From contig MFXK01000006.1 of the NCBI GenBank assembly GCA_001788835.1, forward strand, positions 1 through 64,000: 64,000 nucleotides of DNA. The letters run 5' to 3'. Source of the DNA: Candidatus Peregrinibacteria bacterium RIFOXYB2_FULL_33_20 (GTDB lineage Bacteria > Patescibacteriota > Gracilibacteria > UBA1369 > GWF2-33-10). The translations under genes were made by a program, and so were the position numbers. Shown here one piece after another: positions 44,352 to 54,088 of this stretch. How positions within the stretch are numbered: position 1 is the first letter of the stretch; each line of letters starts with the position of its first letter. The notes under the pieces are model-generated. The model was not told the DNA's origin. It worked only from the letters and a program-made list of their open reading frames with translations, and did not search any database.

Positions 44352-45269
44352 TTATTTATTTTTTGACTTTCGTTTGCGCCAGATTAGGAAGGCTATAAAA
44401 ACGATTGGGAACCAGATCGCGCCGTAGACAAAGATTCTGATGCCAATCGTGGCTAAGCTTTGCAAGGCTCCAATTAGATCATTGATAGCGCCTTTCCACA
44501 CGATGGAAATATTCCATTCTGGATTTGAAAATTCCGTGACTTTGATTTCCGGTGTGAAGATTACATAAACAGTGGAATAGGAGATCTGATTATCTAAATT
44601 TTTTAAAGCGCGCGACTGACTATCAATATCTGACTGGATTTGGAATAATTCGCGATAAACAGATAAAGTTTCTTCTACGGTTTTGGCTTTGTTATAAAAT
44701 TCACGCACTTTTTCTTCACGCAGTTTTAAATTGGTGAGTTGAGCGTCAAGATCTTGATAATTTTCTGTCACGTCCTGGTTGGAAACGTTTTCCGATTTAA
44801 CATAACCAGATTCTTTTAAATATTTCATGAAATCTTCAAATTTATCCGATTCAACTCTCACTGTTAAACTGGCTTGTTTGGGATGGCCTTCATAATAGGT
44901 TTCAGAAATTTCCGCGTGATCAATAAAAGCGCCAAATTTATCCAAATTTTGTTTGAGATTATTATAAGATTCTTCCCCGTCTTTGACCTGAATGGTAATA
45001 TTAGCAGTTTTGATGATTTTGCGATCCTCAGTTTGGATTGTTGAGTTATCAACAGAGTTTTGGTCAAAGCTAATTTTATTTTTGCTAGCCTGAGGAGTAA
45101 TAGCTCCTTCGGTTATGGCAGATTGCGGCAAATAAGAGTCCTGTCTATAAACGCCTGCGTATTGGTTGCCAAGAAAAAAAGTGCGGGAAAGCAATACCAG
45201 TAAAACAATTAAAATTAATAATTTTAGTTTGTTTTCTTTAAGCAGGGAGATAAAGTATTTTTTGGTCAT
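44352..45269 (-). CDS. DUF4349-domain membrane protein
   Basis: This 305-residue protein has an N-terminal membrane anchor (LLILIVLLVLLSRTFFLG), a large extracytoplasmic DUF4349 domain with KTANITIQVKDGEESYNNLKQ, SLTVRVESDKFEDFM and a coiled coil around residues 170-225, and a C-terminal membrane helix (IFVYGAIWFPIVFIAFLIW) ending in KRKSKNK. Such proteins are widespread and of unknown function; anchoring to the envelope is clear. Confidence 0.88.
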   Translation of the reverse strand: MTKKYFISLLKENKLKLLILIVLLVLLSRTFFLGNQYAGVYRQDSYLPQSAITEGAITPQASKNKISFDQNSVDNSTIQTEDRKIIKTANITIQVKDGEESYNNLKQNLDKFGAFIDHAEISETYYEGHPKQASLTVRVESDKFEDFMKYLKESGYVKSENVSNQDVTENYQDLDAQLTNLKLREEKVREFYNKAKTVEETLSVYRELFQIQSDIDSQSRALKNLDNQISYSTVYVIFTPEIKVTEFSNPEWNISIVWKGAINDLIGALQSLATIGIRIFVYGAIWFPIVFIAFLIWRKRKSKNK

Positions 45270-45436
45270 TTGGAAAAGTTAAATTAATTAAAGCTGACTT
45301 AATATATCAAAAAAAAATGACAAAAGTAATAGTCAACTCATTCAACTTATTGCCTAATAAATTGATTTCAAATTTAAGTTGAATTAGCCCAAAGTTACTG
45401 CCATAATCTTGAATGATTTTTTAAAAAAATTTAGCA

Positions 45437-47140
45437 ATGACCAAAGATAAATTTAGCAAAGAACCTTCGCGCCAAAAACCTCAAAAAATTAGGCATAAAA
45501 TCAAAGTTCACGCCAAAAATGTAATTTCTTATTCAGCGCAAATTGGCTTGGTGTTGATTGGTTTGTTAGTGCTGGGTTTTTCTGTCTGGTGGATTTATTT
45601 TGTTCTGAATGAGCCAAAAATGCTGGCGAATTATGTACCGGATAATGCTAGCGCTTTTATAGAGTTGAATCTTAATAAATTAAATTTGGCTGATCAGGAT
45701 AGTTTAGATAAATTTTTACAACAAAAAGGGCTGAAGTATGATAATTTGAATATTTTTATCAATAATTTTTTTTCCAGCCCAAAAGATTTTGACGCCAATT
45801 CGTTCTTAGGTGACATTTATGGCGTGGCTTTTTTAGGAAATTTCAATCAATTTACTGATAAAAGTATAATTTATGCCGAGATAAAAAATAAGAATAAATT
45901 TAATGAATTTTTAGCGGCGCTTTTAAAAATTAATAACCAGAAGAATCTTGATAGTGTAGTTTTGAACGGCAAAACATTTTATGTTTACCCAGGAGCTCAG
46001 AGTTTGTATTTTTATTTATTTGATCATTATATTTTGTTAAGCCATGATGCTAATGACCTGCAGAATACTTTGTTGAGTATAGAAGCCGGTGATGTCTTAA
46101 GAAATACCTCAAATTTTAATTTGGCTTTGCATAATTTGCCTCAATTTAAAGCAATCTTTGCTTTTATTAATTCTCAGGATTTTTTAAATCTAAGTGACTT
46201 AAACTCTAATCCCAAAAGCGTATTTATTAGAAATATTTTTGATATGGCTGATTTTTTGTCTTTTACCGGATATTTGGATCAGAATAATTTAATCGTTGAC
46301 TCTTATTTAGGGTTTTCTCAGCCTTTTAAAGATGCTTTTCAGAATTTAAGCGTGAGGAGTCAGTACAAAGGAAATTTATCAGCAATAGTTGATAATTCTT
46401 TTGATTTTGTTTTGGCTGGCGAGAACATGCAGATGGATTATGAGGTGATGAAAGGAGCCTTTGATAAGATTCATCCTTCCATGGGATTGTTGATGGATGG
46501 GGTGTTAAATGCGCAGTTAGAGAAATTATTTGGTCCGGGTTTTGATACTAAGGAAGTATTAAATTTACTCTCCTCTGAGTATCAATTGGCTTATAAATAT
46601 AATGGTCAATCACTTGATTATGTTGCGGCAATTGATATTTCTGGAATATTAGCAGCTTCGGATTTAGTGGATAAATTACTGACAGCTTTTGTAACACAAA
46701 ATCCTTTTGCCGTGCCTAGACTAGAACAAATTACTTTACCTGATGGTACGCCAAGTTCGAAATTGGTGACTGATTTGGAAAATGTTGAGGAAAGTCCGGC
46801 TATGAATTATAAAAATTTTATTTTAAAAGTTTTGCATTTTTCTCAATCAACGAAAAATTGCGTGATTGCAGTGAACAACCGGACAGTGATTATTTCTTCT
46901 AATGTCGATTTAGTAGAAAAATCAATCGATAATTTAGGGACACTACAAAATAATGTAGTGCCAGAGGATCTTAAATCATACAGCGATCAAGTGATGTATT
47001 TATCTAAGGAATTTTTGGTTAAAAATGTAAATAATGATTTTATAAAGAATTATTTAGGCAATATTTGGAGTGGAGAAAAAGTTTCCAGTGAAGGAATTTA
47101 TGTCAGGATGAAGCAGGAGATTAAGGAGGAGGAAGAGTGA
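45437..47140 (+). CDS. DUF3352-domain membrane-anchored protein
   Basis: This 567-residue protein has a basic cytoplasmic N-terminus, one membrane helix near residues 35-58 (IGLVLIGLLVLGFSVWWIYF) and a large outside part. The start of that part, VPDNASAFIELNLNKL, is the usual opening of DUF3352 proteins, common in CPR and cyanobacteria. The rest is built of repeated alpha/beta segments. No catalytic motif is visible. It is followed by a DUF4012 protein in the same direction. Confidence 0.8.
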   Translation: MTKDKFSKEPSRQKPQKIRHKIKVHAKNVISYSAQIGLVLIGLLVLGFSVWWIYFVLNEPKMLANYVPDNASAFIELNLNKLNLADQDSLDKFLQQKGLKYDNLNIFINNFFSSPKDFDANSFLGDIYGVAFLGNFNQFTDKSIIYAEIKNKNKFNEFLAALLKINNQKNLDSVVLNGKTFYVYPGAQSLYFYLFDHYILLSHDANDLQNTLLSIEAGDVLRNTSNFNLALHNLPQFKAIFAFINSQDFLNLSDLNSNPKSVFIRNIFDMADFLSFTGYLDQNNLIVDSYLGFSQPFKDAFQNLSVRSQYKGNLSAIVDNSFDFVLAGENMQMDYEVMKGAFDKIHPSMGLLMDGVLNAQLEKLFGPGFDTKEVLNLLSSEYQLAYKYNGQSLDYVAAIDISGILAASDLVDKLLTAFVTQNPFAVPRLEQITLPDGTPSSKLVTDLENVEESPAMNYKNFILKVLHFSQSTKNCVIAVNNRTVIISSNVDLVEKSIDNLGTLQNNVVPEDLKSYSDQVMYLSKEFLVKNVNNDFIKNYLGNIWSGEKVSSEGIYVRMKQEIKEEEE

Positions 47141-47224
47141 AAGCTGATCCGGTAAATGAAGGCTCTGGCGTTTAGCTTAAGAATTCTGTTTGATTTGTTT
47201 TTTTAGTCCCTATTCTTTAATTTT

Positions 47225-49135
47225 TTGAACACTATTTCTGGTAAATCTTGGCGAAAGGGCTGGTATCATTCAAAAAAAGCGCCAGAAGAAACAAGTTTTA
47301 GTAAAATTTTAAGATTTGGCGGGATTTTTTTGTTTTTGGCAGTGATACTGCTGATAGTTTTGCTGTGTTTTCAGTTTTTTGCCAAAGTCAAACAATTGGA
47401 AAATAAGTTTTCTGAGACGGATATCGGGCAATTTGAAGTGGTCTTGAATGATTTTGGGCGGCAAGTTAAAGGCTTATCTGTGGATAATGATATTGTTAAA
47501 AAAGATAATAGTTTGCTTAAGTCCGTGACAGTCGTGCAAGAAGAATATAATAACATTCTAAAGCAGTTTAATGGACTTAAATATCTAAGTCCCAAGTTAT
47601 TGATAGTTTTTGGACAAAAAGCTTCTATCACTGATTTTTTAATTGAAATGAATGATAAAATTTCCTCTATGGCTGATTCTTTGAATAAAATCAATACTAT
47701 CATTGAAGCTCATCAATTAGTTTTTCAACAAAATCAGCAATTTCGGTATTATGAAAATTATTTTACCGAGGTCGTGTTTATTATTAATAAATTTGAACAG
47801 CACTTGCCGGCGATTTTGAGTCTACTGGGTGATCGCTATCCTCGGCATTTTTTGTTACTTTTGCAAAATTCCAGTGAAATTAGGCCGACTGGCGGATTTA
47901 TTGGCGGTTATGTGACTTTTGACTTGGACGAAGGTTATTTACAGAATTTGAAATATTTAGATGTTTACCAGTCAGATGGACAGTTGGCAGATGTTGATCC
48001 CAGTATGATTCCAGAAGAAGTGTCGCAAGTGGCTGGCCGACAGTTTGGCCTGCGCGATGCCAATATTTCGCCTGACTTTGCAGTGTCCGCAAAAAATATT
48101 TTTCAGCTTTTGGAAGCCTCAAAACAAGATAGTGCCGATCCAATTATAGCGATTGATTTAACTTGCGCCAAAGAGCTTTTGGCCTTGATTGGAGAGGTGG
48201 AAATTCCAGATTATAATTTAAAACTAAATAAAGATAATTTTGAAACAATTTTGAGTTTTATTGTGGAATCCAAGCAAAGTGGAGCCAAAAATCCCAAACA
48301 AATTTTCGAGAAATTGATTCCGGCTTTTATTGATGCTTTAAAAAAATCATCAGTTAGTTTTTATGATTTAAGTGTCTTGAGTTCTAAATTGGTTCGGGAA
48401 AAACATCTTCAGGCCTATTCCAGCAATGAGGATATTGAATCTTTTTTTGATGATTATGGCCTTGCCGGCAAAATTTCAGTTGATCCGAATAGTGATTATC
48501 TGAACGTGATTGAAATTTCGGTCGGTGGCAACAAAACTGATCGCTGGATTAACGAAAGTTATACCCATAGCACTTTGATGAATGAGGATGGCGATGTTTT
48601 TGATGAACTACATATCAAGAGGATTAACACGATGGATGAGGAATTTTTTAATGAACAAAAAGAGTCTTTAAAATCTTTAGGATTTGATCTTGATCAGTAT
48701 AGCGATATTAAATTAGCGGATATTCTGTTCAGCGGTGTGAATCAGGATCGATTTCGAGTTTATGTGCCTTTAGGCTCGATTTTGCAAAGCGCCAGCGGTT
48801 TAAATTTAGAAAAAATTTTGACAAAAATTGATCAGAATTTGCATCTTAGCTATTTCGCTTTTGAAGATAAACTGGCTATGGATAAGTCAAAAGAGATTAT
48901 TTTGGTCTATAAATTACCTTTTAAGCTGAATTTAAATGGGGATGAATACCGCTTGAAAGTTGTCAAACAAGCGGGTAAGGATAGTTTGAACTTTGAGAAA
49001 AAATTTATTTTTGATGATAAAGTAAAAGCTTATAAATTTTATCCTGATAATTTTACCAAACTTGAAAAAAGCGCTTATGACCTTCAAGCACTTTTAAATT
49101 CGGAATTGAATATCGGGGTGGTGGTGGCGGAGTAG
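47225..49135 (+). CDS. DUF4012-domain membrane-anchored protein
   Basis: This 636-residue protein starts at TTG 47225, which is needed to include the membrane helix near residues 30-58 (FGGIFLFLAVILLIVLLCFQ). The outside part has the DUF4012 signature FLLLLQNSSEIRPTGGFIGG and DPSMIPEEVSQVAG. DUF4012 proteins are related in layout to cell-wall-polymer (LCP-like) enzymes, but the function is not shown. With the DUF3352 gene upstream it looks like part of a surface-protein set. Confidence 0.85.
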   Translation: MNTISGKSWRKGWYHSKKAPEETSFSKILRFGGIFLFLAVILLIVLLCFQFFAKVKQLENKFSETDIGQFEVVLNDFGRQVKGLSVDNDIVKKDNSLLKSVTVVQEEYNNILKQFNGLKYLSPKLLIVFGQKASITDFLIEMNDKISSMADSLNKINTIIEAHQLVFQQNQQFRYYENYFTEVVFIINKFEQHLPAILSLLGDRYPRHFLLLLQNSSEIRPTGGFIGGYVTFDLDEGYLQNLKYLDVYQSDGQLADVDPSMIPEEVSQVAGRQFGLRDANISPDFAVSAKNIFQLLEASKQDSADPIIAIDLTCAKELLALIGEVEIPDYNLKLNKDNFETILSFIVESKQSGAKNPKQIFEKLIPAFIDALKKSSVSFYDLSVLSSKLVREKHLQAYSSNEDIESFFDDYGLAGKISVDPNSDYLNVIEISVGGNKTDRWINESYTHSTLMNEDGDVFDELHIKRINTMDEEFFNEQKESLKSLGFDLDQYSDIKLADILFSGVNQDRFRVYVPLGSILQSASGLNLEKILTKIDQNLHLSYFAFEDKLAMDKSKEIILVYKLPFKLNLNGDEYRLKVVKQAGKDSLNFEKKFIFDDKVKAYKFYPDNFTKLEKSAYDLQALLNSELNIGVVVAE

Positions 49136-49149
49136 ATTGAAGTACTAAT

Positions 49150-49533
49150 TTATCCTAAATATTCATAAGTGCCGTTTGGGTATTGTCTTACTTTAATTCG
49201 ATCAGCAGGTTTTAATCTTCTAGCAGTTTTTGGATCTACTGGAATTATTAATGGGCTACTTGTTTCCGTATTTAATTTAAGGCTAATAAATCCATCACGG
49301 ATACGCGTACCAACTTGAGCTACTTCTAATAATATTTCCTTAGGTCCTCCACTCCTTCTTGTGGTCTCTTTTGTTGATTGATATTTAAGTAAACTCCTTA
49401 AAATTCTTATTTGATCTGGCGGTTCTAAATCAACAAAGCTTGTACCTCCTAAATTATAAGCTAATCTATCTTTCATTTCTTGTAATTCATTATCTGAATT
49501 GTTAGGTGTTCCATTTTGAGTATTTTCCAACAT
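49150..49533 (-). CDS. Hypothetical protein
   Basis: This 127-residue protein is not recognised. The N-terminal third is polar (TQNGTPNNSDNELQEMKDR). The C-terminal part is a likely small beta domain: VGTRIRDGFISLKLN, IPVDPKTARRLKPADRIKV, ending YPNGTYEYLG. There is no signal peptide. It lies downstream of another hypothetical gene on the same strand. Confidence 0.6.
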   Translation of the reverse strand: MLENTQNGTPNNSDNELQEMKDRLAYNLGGTSFVDLEPPDQIRILRSLLKYQSTKETTRRSGGPKEILLEVAQVGTRIRDGFISLKLNTETSSPLIIPVDPKTARRLKPADRIKVRQYPNGTYEYLG

Positions 49534-49689
49534 ATTTTAGATTTTAAAAAATAAGCGTACTAACTAATTATAGCATGTAATATAAATATTGTCAAGATCG
49601 GTCAGACCTTTTTAAATTAGCATTTATTTTTTAGGAAATAAAGGGAAAAATATTGGTAATTGTGTTAAAAGTCGAATTTTTGTTTTTCG

Positions 49690-50343
49690 TTAAATTTTTG
49701 GATTTTGATGCTTTTTAAGCGAAGTTGTGACACTCAATACTTCCAAAATTATAATGGCAAATAATACGGCATTTGTATCACTAAAGTCACCAACATACTT
49801 TAAACCGAGGTATAAAACTAAAATTTGTGAAATGTTACGAGGCGCTTGTTTTAATATATCTTGTAATGCTACTTTGATCCTGAAATCAGGAAAAGTGCAA
49901 GATATTTCTCTTTCTAGTCTTTGCATCAGCCTATCGCTGTTATTTTCAGTACTTTCATTAGCATCCAGTAATTCATATATTCTCGTTAAATATTGATTTA
50001 CATCATTTCTTAATTTACTTATTTCTTTTTCCTTTAACGGTTTAAGGCAGCTAATATTTAAAAGTCCGGACAGGGTATTTCTAAACTTAAGGATTTCTTG
50101 ATAAAGGCCTAAAGCTTTTAAAATGCTATTTAATTCTGTTGAATCCTTTGCTTCTTTAGCCTTACATTGCTTTGAATATGCAGAGAAAATAGTTTGTCGT
50201 ATCCTATTTAGAATTTTAGTAATTTCTTGCTCAATTGCTTCTCCTGACCTCAAATCTTCTTTTGTGGGGCTATATTTTGTCATTATTCCTGTTTCAGGAA
50301 TTTGAGTTAGTACTATCTTGATTGATTGATTATCTAGCTCCAT
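49690..50343 (-). CDS. Hypothetical protein with C-terminal membrane segment
   Basis: This 217-residue protein is not recognised. Residues 30-150 are mainly helical and charged. Two hydrophobic segments lie near the C-terminus (ISQILVLYLGLKYVG and AVLFAIIILEVLSVTTSL), separated by a short loop, suggesting membrane attachment by a hairpin. The next minus-strand gene is 156 bases downstream. Confidence 0.6.
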   Translation of the reverse strand: MELDNQSIKIVLTQIPETGIMTKYSPTKEDLRSGEAIEQEITKILNRIRQTIFSAYSKQCKAKEAKDSTELNSILKALGLYQEILKFRNTLSGLLNISCLKPLKEKEISKLRNDVNQYLTRIYELLDANESTENNSDRLMQRLEREISCTFPDFRIKVALQDILKQAPRNISQILVLYLGLKYVGDFSDTNAVLFAIIILEVLSVTTSLKKHQNPKI

Positions 50344-50465
50344 GATTGTCGTTTAAATGGTTTTAATTTAAACATATTACAGCTGAACAGTCAATATAAA
50401 ATTTAAATACCATATTATTGACTTATATGAGTCAGGTAATTAGCAATAATGGAATTGTTTTGCGA

Positions 50466-51443
50466 TTATTTTGCTGAGTTGCTAGGTAGTTTATGGCTGG
50501 CTACTTGAGGATATCCTCTTAAAAAATCTTGAATATTACAAGAATTTTTGCCTTCCAGTTGCAGTTGTTTGATAATAATGGAACCGTTGGTGGTGGCAAT
50601 GTGCAGGTTATTTTGACTATCTAAGAATGTTTCACCAGGGCTTTTGGTAGGATTGGCTTCAGCGATTTTGATCTCTAACAGTTTTAGTTTTTTTTCTTGA
50701 AAAAAAGTATAGCAAGACGGCCAGGGGACAAAAGCTTTGATTTTATTTAAGATGATTTCACTGCGATCTTCTTTCCAATTAATTTGGCCGCTTTCTATTG
50801 TGATTTTCGAACAATAAGTGGCTAGAGAATGATTTTGGGCTTGTTTAGAAATTTTTTGCGCAATGATTTTTTCCAAAGTTTCGCTAAGCACTTGTCCGCC
50901 CTGCAAACTTAATTTATGGCCAAGAGAGATTATATTGTCGTCAGGGGTGATTGGTAATTCTTTTTGAGTATAAATTGCTCCGGTGTCCATGGATTTTTCC
51001 ATGTCCATGATCGTAATGCCGGTTTTTTTATCTCCATTTAGAATAGCGGCGGCAATGGGGGAAGCGCCTCGATATTTGGGAAGAAGCGAGGCGTGGACAT
51101 TAATACATCCATGTTTAGGAATTTCCAAAATTTCTGTTGATAAAATTTGTCCAAAAGCCACCACTACAAAAAAATCACTGTGAAATGATTTTAAAATATT
51201 AATTAGATTAATATCTTTATTTAAATTAGGGGTCTGATAGATTGGAAGAGTTTTTATGTCATTATCTATTATGAATTGCTTTAGGGGGGGAGCAGTTAAG
51301 ATTTTGTGGCGGCCGATGACTTTGTCAGGCTGGGTAACTAGAGCTTGTACCTGAAATTTGTCATTTTTAAGAAGACATTTTAAGCTGGCAATGCTAAAAT
51401 TTGGCGTGCCAAAAAAAACAATTTTTATTATTTGGTTTTTCAT
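50466..51443 (-). CDS. fmt: Methionyl-tRNA formyltransferase
   Basis: Fmt formylates initiator Met-tRNA using 10-formyltetrahydrofolate. The start at 51443 gives 325 residues beginning MKNQIIKIVFFGTPNFSIAS; an ATG at 51551 is rejected because it would run across the divergent gene. The core has GCINVHASLLPKYRGASPIA and the catalytic segment TGITIMDMEKSMDTGAIY; the C-terminal OB-like domain is present. A -10 element only 7 bases upstream suggests a leaderless transcript. Confidence 0.95.
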   Translation of the reverse strand: MKNQIIKIVFFGTPNFSIASLKCLLKNDKFQVQALVTQPDKVIGRHKILTAPPLKQFIIDNDIKTLPIYQTPNLNKDINLINILKSFHSDFFVVVAFGQILSTEILEIPKHGCINVHASLLPKYRGASPIAAAILNGDKKTGITIMDMEKSMDTGAIYTQKELPITPDDNIISLGHKLSLQGGQVLSETLEKIIAQKISKQAQNHSLATYCSKITIESGQINWKEDRSEIILNKIKAFVPWPSCYTFFQEKKLKLLEIKIAEANPTKSPGETFLDSQNNLHIATTNGSIIIKQLQLEGKNSCNIQDFLRGYPQVASHKLPSNSAK

Positions 51444-51449
51444 AGGCTT

Positions 51450-51455
51450 ATTATA
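51450..51455 (-). promoter_or_regulatory. Extended -10 element directly upstream of fmt
   Basis: On the minus strand TATAAT is preceded by TGT (TGTTATAAT). The hexamer ends 6 bases before the fmt ATG (51441-51443), so transcription should begin at or within a base or two of the start codon. Confidence 0.5.
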
Positions 51456-51483
51456 ACAAGATTTTTTAAATTTATTAAGGTTT

Positions 51484-52359
51484 ATGGGGTTTAAAAAAAT
51501 TTTGGCGATCATAATTGCTTTGATTTTTATTTTTATATTTTTCTTAAGCAACTTAAGCTTAGCTTTGTTTGATACTTATTTTAATCAGTCATTTTATGAT
51601 AATAATTTAACTGATTTTGTCTATCTGGAATCAAGGGAAATTTTTATTAATGCCTTGAAACTTAACAATGCGGATATCTCTCAGTATTTTACAGATTCAT
51701 TATTAGAGGCTAGTTTAGATAAATTTTATCAAAAAAAAGATATTCAGAAAATTATTGATGATTTGATTATGGATATTAAAACTTATCAGCCAGGAAAAAA
51801 TATTATGATTTCTTTTCAGCAATTGAAGCTTGATTTTGAAAACATTATCGATGAATTGTCACAATCGTCTACCAATAATATTTCCAAACAAGCTGATATA
51901 GTGGGAATGGATTTTTATGAATATTTTCCTAATCAATTTAATTTTTCCGCTAATTTTTCTCGATCGTTTATTGTTAACATGCAGGTGTTTTTGAATTATC
52001 GTTTGCTAGCAAAAATCATGATTAACAGCCTTTTGGTGTTGTTTATCGGTTTGTTTTGTTGGCTAATTCATCCTGAGTGTTTAATGAAAATAAGAGCCTG
52101 TTCTCTGTTATTAATGGCTAATGTGTTTTTAAATTTAGGATTTTTATACCTTGTGATTGGGAAGATGAAGATGTTTTTCACTCAAAATTTTCCATTGAAA
52201 ACTGTTAATTCTATTCCTACCGATATTGGCGATCAGATGTATGCGTTTTTAATCAGTCCCTTGTTTTATCAAATGCTTAAATTCCTTTTATTTATTTTGA
52301 TATTAAGTATAATTTTATTATTAGTGAGTTTTTACCATAAAAAAATTATAAAAAATTAA
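51484..52359 (+). CDS. Membrane protein of unknown function
   Basis: This 291-residue protein has an N-terminal membrane helix (KILAIIIALIFIFIFFLSNL), an extracytoplasmic helical region of about 160 residues, and three C-terminal membrane helices (near 182-198, 210-226 and 257-285). It is not recognised. The layout of one anchor, an outside loop and three helices is shared by some CPR DUF proteins. The next gene starts 9 bases after its stop, so the two form an operon. Confidence 0.7.
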   Translation: MGFKKILAIIIALIFIFIFFLSNLSLALFDTYFNQSFYDNNLTDFVYLESREIFINALKLNNADISQYFTDSLLEASLDKFYQKKDIQKIIDDLIMDIKTYQPGKNIMISFQQLKLDFENIIDELSQSSTNNISKQADIVGMDFYEYFPNQFNFSANFSRSFIVNMQVFLNYRLLAKIMINSLLVLFIGLFCWLIHPECLMKIRACSLLLMANVFLNLGFLYLVIGKMKMFFTQNFPLKTVNSIPTDIGDQMYAFLISPLFYQMLKFLLFILILSIILLLVSFYHKKIIKN

Positions 52360-52368
52360 AATAAATTT

Positions 52369-52743
52369 ATGGCGCATTTTCGTTATTTATGTTGGATTCT
52401 GCTTGCCGCTTTACTTGGTTGGGCCTCAGTGATTTTGGTAATTTATAGGCTTGACCCTTTTGAATCCACTAATTTGGCGATTGTTTTGCTTTTTATTAGT
52501 TTATTTATTGCCTTCACGCCAAGTTTTGCTTTTATTGGATTTTTAATTCGCAAAAAAATCCATCACAATGAAATCTTTTATAGCCATATTAACATTGCCT
52601 TGCGACAAGGTCTGTTATTATCAATTTGCGGTTTGAGTTGTTTGTTTTTATTGTTGATAAATGCTTTGACTTGGTGGAGCGGTCTTTTTATTGTGCTGTT
52701 TATTACCCTGATTGAAGTTTATATTTCTAGCCAGGAGAAATGA
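52369..52743 (+). CDS. Small integral membrane protein
   Basis: This 124-residue protein has four predicted membrane helices (starting near residues 6, 36, 79 and 104) and a conserved-looking YRLDPF loop between the first two. It is not recognised. It overlaps in function, if at all, with the membrane protein encoded just upstream. The stop is 22 bases from the convergent pilin-like gene. Confidence 0.65.
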   Translation: MAHFRYLCWILLAALLGWASVILVIYRLDPFESTNLAIVLLFISLFIAFTPSFAFIGFLIRKKIHHNEIFYSHINIALRQGLLLSICGLSCLFLLLINALTWWSGLFIVLFITLIEVYISSQEK

Positions 52744-52765
52744 GAAAGCTGTGGGCTAGCGACTG

Positions 52766-53140
52766 TTAGCTGTTTACACTTACGGCAATGGTAATGACAG
52801 TCTGGACGATGACATAAGAGACTAAAATAATCAATAATCCATAAACTACATATTGTAATCTTTTTTTAGCATTGTCTAATTGTCCACCGCTTTCTCCACG
52901 TGAGGTTGCCATCATAATTCCGGCACTTACCAACATCATGATCGCTAGAGGGCCGGCGATTTTGATTAGTTTGCCGGCAAAAAACTGTAAATAAGCATTA
53001 ATCGTGTCGCTGTCATAAGCGCCGACTTTCAAGCTATTTGGTAAATTACTTGGCTTATATTTATCGGGGATGGTTACTGCGGCATAAACATTTTGCAGAT
53101 TTACCAGATAAATTATGAAAATGGTAAAAAGTTTTTTCAT
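52766..53140 (-). CDS. T4SS-pilin-like membrane protein 5
   Basis: This 124-residue protein has a signal-like N-terminus (MKKLFTIFIIYLVNLQNVYA), then two hydrophobic helices separated by a polar loop (IAGPLAIMMLVSAGIMMATS, loop SRGESGGQLDNAKKR, YVVYGLLIILVSYVIV). This matches the small two-helix pilin family of VirB2/TrbC type. It is the last of five similar genes in a row. Confidence 0.7.
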   Translation of the reverse strand: MKKLFTIFIIYLVNLQNVYAAVTIPDKYKPSNLPNSLKVGAYDSDTINAYLQFFAGKLIKIAGPLAIMMLVSAGIMMATSRGESGGQLDNAKKRLQYVVYGLLIILVSYVIVQTVITIAVSVNS

Positions 53141-53154
53141 TATAATAGTAAAAA

Positions 53155-53571
53155 TTAATCAAAATCAAGACGGGCAATGCCATAGACAACGCTGTAAGAC
53201 AGTCCAATGACAACAATGCCGTATAAAGAATATTTAATGATATTCTTGGCTTTTGATTGCATGTCACTGTCGGCGGCAGACATGATATACATAATGCCGG
53301 CGACTGATAGCGAGATAAAACACAACGTTCCGACCAGTCCCAAGACCAATCGAGCAATGCTAGCGGCAAAAGTTTTGTAATCCTGATCGGGCAGTCTTTG
53401 CACATATTGCAATTCCTCATTATTGGAATTAGTACTGCTACCACTATCAATATATTGCACATTATATTTTTGAAATAAATTAGCAGGGTTAATATTTTCT
53501 GCCAATACAATATTGTGAATCATAAGGGAAATAAGAAGAGCGAGGATGGTATAAATAAATTGTTTGATCAT
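53155..53571 (-). CDS. T4SS-pilin-like membrane protein 4
   Basis: The start at 53571 gives 138 residues beginning MIKQFIYTILALLISLMIHN, a signal-like segment; an upstream start at 53673 would overlap the preceding gene. A polar outside part of about 55 residues is followed by two membrane helices around the loop SAADSDMQSKAKNII. It belongs to the same family as its neighbours. Confidence 0.7.
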   Translation of the reverse strand: MIKQFIYTILALLISLMIHNIVLAENINPANLFQKYNVQYIDSGSSTNSNNEELQYVQRLPDQDYKTFAASIARLVLGLVGTLCFISLSVAGIMYIMSAADSDMQSKAKNIIKYSLYGIVVIGLSYSVVYGIARLDFD

Positions 53572-53594
53572 AAAATATAAAATTTTTATTATAA

Positions 53595-54086
53595 TTATTG
53601 TGATGATGCTTGCTGGCAGGAGCCGGCATTGGTTTTTTGATCTGTGATCACATATACCTGACCGACAGGACATACTACTATGTTTTTTGGTCTTTGCGTG
53701 GCATCAATATAATCGATATAACCAATAATATTGACAATGCTATAAGACAAAATTCCTAACATTAATCCAGCCAAAGCGTAAATAATCGTATTTTTGGCGT
53801 TATTAGCATGTTCTTCGTTTTGAAATGACATTAAATATTGAACACCGCCATAAATTAAAAATATTAAACTAGCGCCACCAAGGATGCCCAAACTGCCTTT
53901 GACAATAGTGGGGATCAAGTTGTTTGTTAGATAGTTCTTATTCTGATCAGCGCTATTGCTTACTGGCCCTGGGAGAGTGGCTGGTTTTGGAATGGTTGGC
54001 GCTTGAAAATTATCAGCATAAGTTATACTCTGCATCAAATTGATGACAATTAGAGCTGAAAATATCAATAATATAAATTTTTTCAT
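53595..54086 (-). CDS. T4SS-pilin-like membrane protein 3
   Basis: This 163-residue protein has a signal segment (MKKFILLIFSALIVINLMQS), a Pro-rich spacer (APTIPKPATLPGPVS) and two helices around FQNEEHANNAKNTI. A further C-terminal extension of about 35 residues after the second helix has two cysteines (VVCPVGQVY, GSCQQ) and is absent from the other four. It starts 2 bases after the preceding gene's stop. Confidence 0.7.
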   Translation of the reverse strand: MKKFILLIFSALIVINLMQSITYADNFQAPTIPKPATLPGPVSNSADQNKNYLTNNLIPTIVKGSLGILGGASLIFLIYGGVQYLMSFQNEEHANNAKNTIIYALAGLMLGILSYSIVNIIGYIDYIDATQRPKNIVVCPVGQVYVITDQKTNAGSCQQASSQ

Positions 54087-54088
54087 AT

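Noticed and set aside
51444..51551. A longer fmt with 36 extra N-terminal residues
   Set aside because: It crosses the promoter and the divergent gene and lacks family similarity; the MKNQIIKIVFFGTP start fits.
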